Made by a program: the position numbers and the translations under genes. A DNA stretch of 64,000 nucleotides. Source: Comamonadaceae bacterium. GTDB taxonomy: Bacteria > Pseudomonadota > Gammaproteobacteria > Burkholderiales > Burkholderiaceae_C. Positions within the stretch are counted from its first letter, which is position 1, and each line of letters opens with the position of its first letter. This document shows positions 18,550 to 25,912 of this stretch, piece after piece. Location of the stretch: assembly GCA_027488985.1 (NCBI GenBank), contig JAIYAR010000002.1, forward strand, positions 124,001-188,000, in the 5' to 3' direction. Under the pieces are notes generated by a model that saw only the letters and a list, made by a program, of their open reading frames with translations, had not been told where the DNA came from and made no database searches.

Positions 18550-19017
18550 ATGTCGACCCCAAATTGTGATTTCCCTAAAGGTGCGCGAATCGATGCATCC
18601 GAGTCGCAGCAATCAGATTTCCCTACAACCGTGCATGGTTTGCCTGATGATGCCTTAGCTGCAGTTGGGCTGAAAAAGGTAACAGCATTTGTTCGCGTTG
18701 ACCCGAAGGGGCAAGCTGAGCGTTCAAAGAAGATACGAGAAAAGAGGGCGTTGGGAGGTGTTGCGCAACTGAACGTTCTCGCACCGGTAAGGTGCCACCA
18801 AACCATCAAGTCAGTTGCCAAAGCATTTCAATCCAGCGGAGATGTCCGGCCAGTTCTAGAACAGCTCTTAACCAGTGAATTAAGAGCAAAAAATCCTGAT
18901 GCTCTGGTAGTTGTAACTACCTTTGCTCGGCAAAAGGTTCTGGAGAATTTAGAGTGCCGGCTCAGCAGGCTCACGGGGTTCCGTAAATTTATTGCCAGGC
19001 TCCTCGGTATGCTCTGA
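18550..19017 (+). CDS. small protein with possible ribbon-helix-helix domain
   Basis: This 155-residue protein has no firm family. A central segment fits a ribbon-helix-helix pattern: a short strand (AQLNVLAPV) followed by two helices (HQTIKSVAKAF and PVLEQLLTSELRAK), preceded by a basic stretch (KKIREKRALGG). Such dimers bind palindromic operators, and a perfect one lies upstream at 18499-18519. It is transcribed divergently from hsdM, the place where restriction-system controllers are often found. GAGAGTG precedes the ATG. The N-terminal 40 residues and the basic C-terminus (SRLTGFRKFIARLLGML) match nothing I recognise. Confidence 0.45.
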   Translation: MSTPNCDFPKGARIDASESQQSDFPTTVHGLPDDALAAVGLKKVTAFVRVDPKGQAERSKKIREKRALGGVAQLNVLAPVRCHQTIKSVAKAFQSSGDVRPVLEQLLTSELRAKNPDALVVVTTFARQKVLENLECRLSRLTGFRKFIARLLGML

Positions 19018-19069
19018 ATGACATACACCTCTCAATTCCACGGCTTATAGGTCTGTTTTGTGATGGTGC

Positions 19070-19378
19070 TCAGGCCTTACCTGCCTTTTTACTGCATTGT
19101 TTGCGCTCCCATTTATCTTTAGCTTTGGCATCAGCAATCGTCTGCCATTGCATGTTGCTGGGCTCGTCTGCTCCTCCACATGCAAGTGGCTGAATATGGT
19201 CAATCACATACCCTTTGCAGGCTCCTTTTGTCGCGCCGGAGGCAGGGCAGGGGTTCTCTTTCTTAAAGCTGGCAATAGCCGCATGACTTCGATTACTTGA
19301 ACCGACGACTTGCATCGATAGAAAAAGAGTCAGTAAGACGAATAACTTGGGACTACAAATATTCAGGAGCTTATTCAA
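19070..19378 (-). CDS. secreted HNH endonuclease-like protein
   Basis: The 102-residue frame begins with TTG at 19378 and overlaps the end of the recombinase gene by eight bases. It has a signal-peptide-like start (PKLFVLLTLFLSMQVVG) and an HNH core: a Cys pair (CPASGATKGACKG), then YVIDHIQPLACGGADEPSN and MQWQTIADAKAKDKWE. The DH pair and the Asn before MQW are the expected metal and catalytic positions. Members of this short HNH group are widespread in proteobacteria with unknown targets. The signal peptide argues for periplasmic or secreted action. The start is uncertain; the ribosome site is weak. Confidence 0.7.
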   Translation of the reverse strand: MNKLLNICSPKLFVLLTLFLSMQVVGSSNRSHAAIASFKKENPCPASGATKGACKGYVIDHIQPLACGGADEPSNMQWQTIADAKAKDKWERKQCSKKAGKA

Positions 19379-21104
19379 GCGGAGACATCCTTGGATAGAG
19401 CTGCTCGTATTCTTCCCTAGACACTTGCTTGAAATTGATGCCCGGTATCACGACTGCATCTGGGCGCAAGGGTTGCCGGACCGCTGTAGATAGACCACGG
19501 AGATGTACTTCCATGTAGCCGTCCTCCTGGTGCACGACGGCCTTTGAAATTATCCTTGAGAGTTCTTCTCTGAGTGCGGCCCGTGCATCCAAGCTGTCGA
19601 TGTTTTCAACCGCCTTTAGGATGTTCTCAAATACGGCGTCACTGTCGCCAGATAGGTCTGACATCTCCGTTCTAGCTGCAAACAGTTCCTGCTCGCATTT
19701 CAATAGCGCGGACTCTGCCTCCCCCAATGGGCCGAGTAGCGAAGCCACAGGAGCTTTGGATGCTCCTATGGCTTCTACATATCGGTCTCGCGCCAAACGC
19801 GCGACTGTCACCTCTACCTCAAGCACATCTATACGTGCCTTGAGTGTTTCCATGCGGGCACTTCCTTGAAAGTATGCAGGTGCGACTGCGCTGACAACTT
19901 TTAAAACCGCTCCCTCCATTTCTTGGGCATTGGCTCCGGGGCAGGAGCTAGTGCCACGATTGCGTGCTGAGCAGTAGTAACGCGCGTATCCTGGCTGCGC
20001 TTGAGAGTTCTTGTTCTTCCGAACCATCGAATTTCCACAATTGCAGCGAAGGATTCCCTGCAACCAGTTCTTCAAGCTAGCGTCTCTCCTGCCTGGAAAT
20101 CGTCCGTCACGCTCGGCCTTTGCTTGAGCCCGGAGAAATGTTGTTTCATCCAGTATCCTCGGGTAATAGTCCTGAATTGGGTCGCCAACTGGAATGCGTT
20201 TGTGTTCGTCGTCTGGACTGTTGATGTGTGGTTGGTACTCTCCAAGCACCGCCCGATTCGATAATATTCGTGACACGGTTGATGTGTGCCAGTTGGGGTT
20301 AGCTGTTGAACTGGCGGTCCGTACTTGAAAGTCTTCAACTGATTCGCCTGGCTTTCGCACGGGTGGTTTACCGGGGATAGGCCAGCGCTCTCGATTGGCC
20401 TGTGTTGTGATGGCTCCTATACCCTTGCCTCCGATGCGAGAGGAAAAGACCTTACGAACGCTATCAGCTTTCTCTTCAAGGACTACGAAGCCACTTCTAT
20501 CCGCGTTCGGTGCGAGCCACCGCGGGCACTCGCTAGTCACTATGCTTTTGGCTTCGCCAGTTGCCGCCTTCCTTTTCTTCTCTCCCCAAACATCGGATAG
20601 GCGCTTTGCCTTCGCTTCGCTTTCGTTATTGGCGCGCGACATGTAAACAATCGCAATGATTAAGTTCGTCGTGTCCTTTATGGTCTCCTTGTCCCAAATC
20701 TTTTCGTCCACCAAGGTTACGACTTTGATTCCTGCGTCCACAAGGTCAAGAAGTAATCGCAATGCCGTATTTGTGTCAGCCCTGCTGAGCCTGTCGAACT
20801 GTTCGATGACAAGATAGGAGCCCTTCGCTACTTTTCCCGACTGTACGGCCTGTATGAAGGCCGCTAGAGCTCCCTTTTCGATGTTTTGGCGTCGAAACCC
20901 ACTGACACCAAGGTCGCGGTAGCTGACTGGGTGAAGGTCAAGACCGTGGCGTGCGCAGTACTGCTCTGCCATTGCGACTTGGCGGCGAAGGCTATCCCCC
21001 AGCTCTTGCTTTGAAGTGCTAAACCGCACGTATGAATATGCACTTCCGCGGTGTCCAGGGGCATTTTCCCCTGTGTAGGCTGTATCTGGAGGATGTTGGT
21101 TCAT
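19371..21104 (-). CDS. large serine recombinase (integrase of the element)
   Basis: The ATG at 21104 is preferred over a GTG at 21116. The 577-residue protein has the serine recombinase catalytic domain (YVRFSTSKQ with nucleophile S29, and EQFDRLSRAD), the recombinase domain (about 190-310, with SRILSNRAVLGEYQPH), a zinc-ribbon with RCNCGNSMVRKN and YCSARNRGTSSC, and a C-terminal coiled coil. This is the layout of phage- and island-type integrases that join attP and attB at a 2-bp core. The split comM gene and the symmetric terminal arms show where it acted. A directionality factor was not identified. Confidence 0.93.
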   Translation of the reverse strand: MNQHPPDTAYTGENAPGHRGSAYSYVRFSTSKQELGDSLRRQVAMAEQYCARHGLDLHPVSYRDLGVSGFRRQNIEKGALAAFIQAVQSGKVAKGSYLVIEQFDRLSRADTNTALRLLLDLVDAGIKVVTLVDEKIWDKETIKDTTNLIIAIVYMSRANNESEAKAKRLSDVWGEKKRKAATGEAKSIVTSECPRWLAPNADRSGFVVLEEKADSVRKVFSSRIGGKGIGAITTQANRERWPIPGKPPVRKPGESVEDFQVRTASSTANPNWHTSTVSRILSNRAVLGEYQPHINSPDDEHKRIPVGDPIQDYYPRILDETTFLRAQAKAERDGRFPGRRDASLKNWLQGILRCNCGNSMVRKNKNSQAQPGYARYYCSARNRGTSSCPGANAQEMEGAVLKVVSAVAPAYFQGSARMETLKARIDVLEVEVTVARLARDRYVEAIGASKAPVASLLGPLGEAESALLKCEQELFAARTEMSDLSGDSDAVFENILKAVENIDSLDARAALREELSRIISKAVVHQEDGYMEVHLRGLSTAVRQPLRPDAVVIPGINFKQVSREEYEQLYPRMSPLE

Positions 21105-21241
21105 ATGGCAACCCACAAATGATTGGTGCCATTATTGACCAACCGACCTGAGCGTGGGCGCGCACCTGCGTTTGGACTGTGCCTCGATACTTGCGGCTCC
21201 TCGAGAGCTGTGACAGTCCACTGGGGTGGATGTGCCTTCGC

Positions 21242-21286
21242 GTCAGTCCAGCGTCTGCTGGACTGACCGCCGCTATTGGGCGGCGG
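21242..21286. repeat. two adjacent perfect hairpins upstream of the recombinase gene
   Basis: GTCAGTCCAGC (21242-21252) and GCTGGACTGAC (21257-21267) with loop GTCT; then CCGCCGC (21267-21273) and GCGGCGG (21280-21286). They lie between the recombinase start and the stop of the three-gene operon. No U-run follows on either strand, so a plain intrinsic terminator is not supported. Confidence 0.75.
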
Positions 21287-21333
21287 CTCCAGTCCGAGTC
21301 TTGGACAGCTCTTTTGGATGAATCATTGATTGC

Positions 21334-22077
21334 CTACCTTACTTGGATGTTCTGCAAAGCCAGCAAGTTAGGGTCATCCTCTTTTAGAAATGGTGATTTG
21401 TATATCCCGCTTTGGCTGGCCAACACCATCAGTCGGACTCGCATTTGTTGCCTAGACGCTTTGCGATTCTTATTTGTACCCCCATGGGCTCGCGCCATAA
21501 CTTCTGCATGTTTACGATTTGCAGGTAGGCCGGTGTCATAGACATGCAATTCGGTAGTTGCCTCTTCGACCACAGCCTTTAAGTTGCGCAACTCACTAGT
21601 TGAAAACTGAATCGCGCCAAGGTATGTTCTTTTCGGGCGGACGTAGCCATTAGCATCGGGTTGCCCATCGTCTTTTACCTGTGCCTGCCCCAGTTCGTGC
21701 ACTTCCTTACTGGCTCTCGACCACTTGCAGTGAAGACGTTGAATCGATAAACCGGTACTGAATATTTCCTCAAAAAAGGAATCGCAAAACTCGCCAGGCA
21801 GTGGTTTTTTAACGTGCGGAGGGGTGAAAACCCATCTCGCTAAACCCTCAGAGTCCAAGACTGGACCGGGTGAATGCTTTAGGCAAACAGAATACCGTTG
21901 GCAGGCGCCATCAGGGTCTAGCTCAACACATGCTTCAACACGATTGGTGCTTTCTTCGGTGCCAATGGACTTGCATCTATCAAATAAAGCTCTGTCACTC
22001 CACTGCAATTTGAAGGTTGATAGCTTGCGGAATGCTCTCTCCACTCTTCCAAGTGCCAGACTTAAATGTCGTTCCAT
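21334..22077 (-). CDS. hypothetical protein, third gene of an island operon
   Basis: A 247-residue soluble protein of unknown family. It contains a basic stretch near the N-terminus, a central beta-rich part (ACVELDPDGACQRYSVCLKH and RWVFTPPHVKKPLPGEF) and a C-terminal helical basic part. No catalytic motif is evident. The ATG at 22077 lies 83 bases inside the preceding gene; a TTG at 22008 is an alternative start that would reduce the overlap to 14 bases. The long overlap and shared direction indicate co-expression with the two genes upstream. Confidence 0.6.
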   Translation of the reverse strand: MERHLSLALGRVERAFRKLSTFKLQWSDRALFDRCKSIGTEESTNRVEACVELDPDGACQRYSVCLKHSPGPVLDSEGLARWVFTPPHVKKPLPGEFCDSFFEEIFSTGLSIQRLHCKWSRASKEVHELGQAQVKDDGQPDANGYVRPKRTYLGAIQFSTSELRNLKAVVEEATTELHVYDTGLPANRKHAEVMARAHGGTNKNRKASRQQMRVRLMVLASQSGIYKSPFLKEDDPNLLALQNIQVR

Positions 22078-22558
22078 CGGTCACTGTCCAAACGTGCTCG
22101 CCATCTTCTTCAAAATCCATGGTTGCATAAGCTCTATCCTTAACCCAAAAGCACCCCAATGTCCCGTCGGACAGTAGTTTTGGCTTCGGTGCGACGACCC
22201 CGTTTTGAACGAGGTTCCAGCATGTCCAAACACCCATTGCAACTGACGTTTGGCTTGGTTTGCAGCTTCCTGGGCCATTCCATCCATCTTCTAAGGCGGT
22301 GTATGGGTCTAGAGCTTCGGCAAACAATCGCAATTGACGACGCTTGGCTGGTGTCAATTGATACTGGGGTGCGGTGTGTGCGCCTGCATCCCTAGTTTTT
22401 GTTCGTTTTGAAATTTCGTTTCTGATTTTTTCGAACTGATGAGCAACTACGCCTAATACGTAGTCGTGGTTTGCATCATCTTGAAATTCAGAGCGCCGGA
22501 AAGAGCTACTTGCAATGTAGTTCGGGCTGTCAGCGGTTGATGAACCGAATTTGGACAA
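21995..22558 (-). CDS. hypothetical protein with GWNG motif, second gene of an island operon
   Basis: The 187-residue protein has a recognisable but unnamed pattern: ALEDGWNGPGSCKPSQTSV, a helix, then LLSDGTLGCFWVKDRAYATM and DFEEDGEHVWTV. Similar GWNG...DG...DFDGDG proteins occur as hypothetical proteins beside other unknown genes in accessory regions; this is recalled, not searched. The start is TTG at 22558, one base after the stop of the upstream gene, supported by a strong GGAGGTG ribosome site just before it. No transmembrane segment. Confidence 0.65.
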   Translation of the reverse strand: MSKFGSSTADSPNYIASSSFRRSEFQDDANHDYVLGVVAHQFEKIRNEISKRTKTRDAGAHTAPQYQLTPAKRRQLRLFAEALDPYTALEDGWNGPGSCKPSQTSVAMGVWTCWNLVQNGVVAPKPKLLSDGTLGCFWVKDRAYATMDFEEDGEHVWTVTDGTTFKSGTWKSGESIPQAINLQIAVE

Positions 22559-22559
22559 G

Positions 22560-23390
22560 TCACACCTCCACTTTAGTCATTCCAATCATGCTCAAAACTT
22601 CGTCATTGAGCACTGATTGCAAAGCACGTTTGTTTTCTATATGAAGAGCATCTGCCACGTCTTCAATCTCGTCAAGAGAAATTTCAATAGGCTGGTTGTC
22701 TGAAAATCTTACAGATTGCAGTCTATGCTGCCCATTAACCCGAAGAGCCCTTTGCTCTCCCTCATCTGTGAGGTCTAAATTTACGAGATTTAGAACGCGA
22801 TTCCCGACCTTGTCCTCGGAATACCAGCCGTTATGAGAGTGCCAAAGGTTTGTGTACTGAAGCACGTTCGCAGGGAATACACCTGAGTCTTTTCTCAGCA
22901 AATCACTTAGAGCATCCTTGTCGTCTTTCGCCCATCTAAATGTGTCCCCATATTGGAGACCAATGGCTCCAATCCGTGCACCTTTTTTAGCCGGAATCGA
23001 AGCGACATGTTTGAGGAGTTCAACGAGAACCGGCTTAACGTTAGCCCACCTCGTATAGGCAGCGCAGGAGCAGGAAAAGAACTCAGGCCTCAACGATAAC
23101 GTCCAAGCCATTGAGCCGTCGGGGTTCGTCTGAACAAAGTCGACAACTTCAATGTTGTTTTGCACAACAGAAGCGCTCTGGTCTTCAATGCGTACTTCAA
23201 AAGCTGGGAAACGACGCACGACTGGCAAACGCGCGGACAAGTCACTGTTTTGCAGGAAAGAAGTTACAGACTCCGACAAAGTGTCACCGTCTACAGGGCT
23301 ACTCCACTCGATTGCGAGAGCCATGACTTCAATGGCATGCTTTCCAAAAAATGGATGGATGCGTCCAGTCAAACCTGTCAATTCAGCCAT
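22560..23390 (-). CDS. hypothetical protein, distantly TIGR04255-like, first gene of an island operon
   Basis: This 276-residue soluble protein starts MAELTGLTGRIHPFFG. The middle part (VNPDG-like NPDGSMAWTLSLRPEFFSCS, then YTRWANVKPVLVELLKHV and ARIGAIGLQYGDTF) recalls the TIGR04255 pattern of a beta-strand, a Y-x-x-W helix and an R-I-G-hydrophobic-x-Y strand. Those proteins are sporadically distributed and of unknown function. The similarity is weak and by eye only. It leads a three-gene minus-strand operon at the right end of the island, next to a restriction system and an integrase. Confidence 0.5.
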   Translation of the reverse strand: MAELTGLTGRIHPFFGKHAIEVMALAIEWSSPVDGDTLSESVTSFLQNSDLSARLPVVRRFPAFEVRIEDQSASVVQNNIEVVDFVQTNPDGSMAWTLSLRPEFFSCSCAAYTRWANVKPVLVELLKHVASIPAKKGARIGAIGLQYGDTFRWAKDDKDALSDLLRKDSGVFPANVLQYTNLWHSHNGWYSEDKVGNRVLNLVNLDLTDEGEQRALRVNGQHRLQSVRFSDNQPIEISLDEIEDVADALHIENKRALQSVLNDEVLSMIGMTKVEV

Positions 23391-23508
23391 AACCCCTTAA
23401 TTTATCTCTGTGCAGCGCCCTGAGACTTTATACGCTCTGCTCTAAAAGGGTAACACAGAACGAATTTCAATGAGCGGCGTCATTACGCGGGCTTGAGTAC
23501 GAGGACAT

Positions 23509-23652
23509 TCAATTACCCTCTACATTCCAATGGTGCACATACTGATTGACTTTCGTGAAGCTCGGCAAACCGTTGGCCAAGTGGACTTCGACCGTCACTT
23601 GCACCGCTTCCAGCCCCAATAAGGCGCGGCTTTGCACCAAAGACAAGCTCAT
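23509..23652 (-). pseudogene. comM: comM (yifB), 5' part: codons 1-33 plus foreign tail
   Basis: On the minus strand from 23652: MSLSLVQSRALLGLEAVQVT then VEVHLANGLPSFT, the conserved first 33 residues of ComM. Immediately after codon 33 the frame enters the element (KVNQYVHHW...) and stops at 23509. It would yield a useless 47-residue peptide. The rest of the gene begins at 8989 in the same strand and frame, which defines the insertion. Confidence 0.93.
23532..23556. other. right attachment junction of the integrated element
   Basis: The 19-base arm GGTGCACATACTGATTGAC (23532-23550) is followed by 4 bases (TTTC) and the core GT (23555-23556), after which comM codons run leftward from its start. 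The mirror arrangement is at 8988-9012. Confidence 0.8.
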
Positions 23653-23673
23653 ATCCCTGATTTCCCAAAAAGG

Positions 23674-23720
23674 TGCGCAATAACTCGGTGCATTGCGCAG
23701 GTATGCACTAAAGAAGTGCG
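23674..23720 (+). promoter_or_regulatory. candidate NtrC binding sites upstream of glnK
   Basis: TGCACT-AAAGA-AGTGCG (23704-23720) has the dyad and 5-base spacing of NtrC sites with one mismatch. Just upstream, TGCGCAAT (23674-23681) and ATTGCGCA (23692-23699) form a perfect 8-bp dyad. Both lie 80-130 bases before the sigma-54 promoter, the usual enhancer distance. Confidence 0.55.
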
Positions 23721-23800
23721 TGCTGTGGTTTTATACAGCTATCTTAGCGTAAGCCCGCCTAATAGGTGGGGATTTTTGCTAATGCAGGCTTGAGGCAACT

Positions 23801-23815
23801 TGGCACGGCTTCTGC
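23801..23815 (+). promoter_or_regulatory. sigma-54 promoter of glnK-amtB
   Basis: TGGCACGGCTTCTGC has GG and GC separated by 10 bases, the invariant -24/-12 elements. It lies 85 bases before the glnK start, as expected for a nitrogen-limitation operon. Confidence 0.8.
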
Positions 23816-23890
23816 TTTATGGACCCTAGCTCCCGAAACCTGGCGCTGCAAGCCACCAGGCCCGGACTCTGTAATCAACTATCAAGCTGA

Positions 23891-24238
<348 letters not shown>

Positions 24239-24251
24239 AAAGAAAGAGAGC

Positions 24252-25763
24252 ATGAACATGAAAAAACTTCTCGCCACACTGGCGCTCGGCATGAGCCTGC
24301 TGACTGCAGGAACATTCGCCCTGGCCCAAACCGCCGCTCCCGCAGCTGACGCTCCCGCGGCCACTGCATCCGCACCTGAAGCCGCTGCACCTGCAGCAGC
24401 CCCCGCAGCCGCTCCGGCAGCGGCAGAAGCTGCTGCACCCGCCGCTGCACCCGTTCCCAATAAAGGCGACACCGCCTTTATGACGATCTCCACTGCCTTG
24501 GTTTTGTTCATGACAGTGCCCGGTTTGGCCTTGTTCTACGGCGGTCTGGTCCGCAGCAAGAACATGCTGTCTGTGCTGATGCAAGTGTTTGTGGTGACCG
24601 CACTTATTTATGTGCTGTGGGCCGTCTACGGATACACCTTGGCATTCGGCGGCGATGGTGCCTTCTTCGGAACCTTTGACAAGCTGTTCCTGAAGGGTGT
24701 GACGACCGAGTCCATTGCTGCGACATTCAGCAAGGGCGTGGTCATTCCTGAACTGACATTCATTGCCTTCCAAGCGACCTTTGCGGCCATTACTTGCGCC
24801 CTGATCGTTGGTGCATTCGCCGAGCGAATCAAGTTCTCTGCGGTGTTGGCTTTCTGCGTGATCTGGTTCACTTTCAGCTACCTGCCCATCGCACACATGG
24901 TCTGGTACTGGGCCGGCCCTGACGCGATCTCCGACGCGGCTTCCCTCGAAAAAGTCGTGGCTGCTGCAGGTTTCCTGTGGGCCAAGGGCGCACTGGACTT
25001 CGCTGGTGGCACCGTGGTGCACATCAACGCGGCTGTTGCCGGCTTGGTCGGTGCCTACGTGGTTGGCAAGCGTATCGGTTACGGCAAAGAACCCATGGCG
25101 CCTCACAGCTTGACATTGACCATGGTGGGCGCTGCCATGCTGTGGTTCGGCTGGTTCGGCTTCAACGCCGGCTCCAACCTGGAAGCTAACGGCCTGACCG
25201 CTTTGGCCTTCATCAACACTATGTTGGCCACTGCGGCTGCCACCTTGGCCTGGATTACCGGTGAAGCCCTGTCCCGCGGCAAGGCATCCATGTTGGGTGC
25301 TGCATCCGGTGCGGTGGCTGGTCTGGTTGCGATTACTCCTGCTTGCGGTTTCGTGGGTCCCATGGGCTCCATCGCCATTGGCTTGATCGGCGGTTTTGCC
25401 GGTCTGTGGGGTGTGAACGGTCTGAAGCGCCTGTTGGGTGCAGACGACTCCTTGGACGTGTTCGGTGTGCACGGCGTCTGCGGTATCGTGGGTGCTTTGT
25501 TGACCGGCGTGTTTGCAGCGCCTTCCCTGGGTGGCACTGGCGTATACGACTATGTGGCCAATGCAGTGGGCGCTGAGTACTCCATCGGTACCCAAGTCTG
25601 GATCCAGTTGCAAGGCGTGTTGGTCACCATCGTGTGGTCTGCTGTCGTGTCCTTCATCGCTTTCAAGTTGGTGGATCTGGTGATCGGTCTGCGCGTCTCT
25701 GAAGAAGAAGAGCGCGAAGGTCTGGACATCTCCAGCCACGGCGAAACCGCTTACAACCGCTAA
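24252..25763 (+). CDS. amtB: ammonium transporter AmtB
   Basis: This 503-residue inner-membrane channel for ammonium has a cleavable signal peptide (MNMKKLLATLALGMSLLTAG), an Ala/Pro-rich spacer of about 45 residues and then 11 transmembrane helices. The conserved pore histidines are in LPIAHMVWYW and VFGVHGVCGI; WFGWFGFNAG is the family signature. The cytoplasmic tail (EEEEREGLDISSHGETAYN) is the GlnK-interacting end. The ATG at 24252 is taken because it starts the signal peptide and follows AAGAGAG; longer frames overlap glnK. The Ala-rich spacer lengthens the protein beyond the usual 430 or so residues. Confidence 0.95.
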   Translation: MNMKKLLATLALGMSLLTAGTFALAQTAAPAADAPAATASAPEAAAPAAAPAAAPAAAEAAAPAAAPVPNKGDTAFMTISTALVLFMTVPGLALFYGGLVRSKNMLSVLMQVFVVTALIYVLWAVYGYTLAFGGDGAFFGTFDKLFLKGVTTESIAATFSKGVVIPELTFIAFQATFAAITCALIVGAFAERIKFSAVLAFCVIWFTFSYLPIAHMVWYWAGPDAISDAASLEKVVAAAGFLWAKGALDFAGGTVVHINAAVAGLVGAYVVGKRIGYGKEPMAPHSLTLTMVGAAMLWFGWFGFNAGSNLEANGLTALAFINTMLATAAATLAWITGEALSRGKASMLGAASGAVAGLVAITPACGFVGPMGSIAIGLIGGFAGLWGVNGLKRLLGADDSLDVFGVHGVCGIVGALLTGVFAAPSLGGTGVYDYVANAVGAEYSIGTQVWIQLQGVLVTIVWSAVVSFIAFKLVDLVIGLRVSEEEEREGLDISSHGETAYNR

Positions 25764-25819
25764 GCACGGACTGCGGCGCACTGCGCTGCAGTTTCCAAGC
25801 AGTTTCTTCTTGAGACTTG

Positions 25820-25852
25820 AGCCCGGCAACCGAGAGGTCGCCGGGCTTTTTT
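25820..25852 (+). terminator. intrinsic terminator after amtB
   Basis: AGCCCGGC (25820-25827) pairs with GCCGGGCT (25840-25847), with inner ACC/GGT pairing, followed by TTTTT. Confidence 0.9.
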
Positions 25853-25912
25853 GTGCCCGGGCGGTGCACAATGCCACGCTGCTGCATTCACCCTTCTAAA
25901 TGGAATTCCTCT

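Larger units (their letters stand above)
8990..23554. mobile_element. 14.6 kb serine-recombinase genomic island integrated in comM
   Basis: Boundaries are set by the split comM gene, whose two parts join in frame at codon 33. The cargo is a ColE2-type rep, a replication-relaxation/MobC-like gene, a hairpin-rich non-coding block, hsdR-hsdS-hsdM, a possible ribbon-helix-helix regulator, a secreted HNH protein, a large serine recombinase and a three-gene operon of unknown function. The coding sequence is visibly less G+C-rich than the flanks, especially over the hsd genes and the three-gene operon. No long direct repeat, tRNA gene or IS is seen at the ends; the only shared bases are the 2-bp GT core. 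I see no conjugation (type IV secretion) genes, so it could at most be mobilisable. Confidence 0.92.

Noticed and set aside
8990..23554. Long direct repeat or tRNA attachment site at the island ends
   Set aside because: I compared both junctions: only the 2-bp GT core is shared, and no tRNA is near. This argues against a tyrosine integrase.
8990..23554. Tn7-like transposase or 5-bp target duplication as in AbaR islands
   Set aside because: No tniA/tniB genes are found, and the junctions show no 5-bp duplication.
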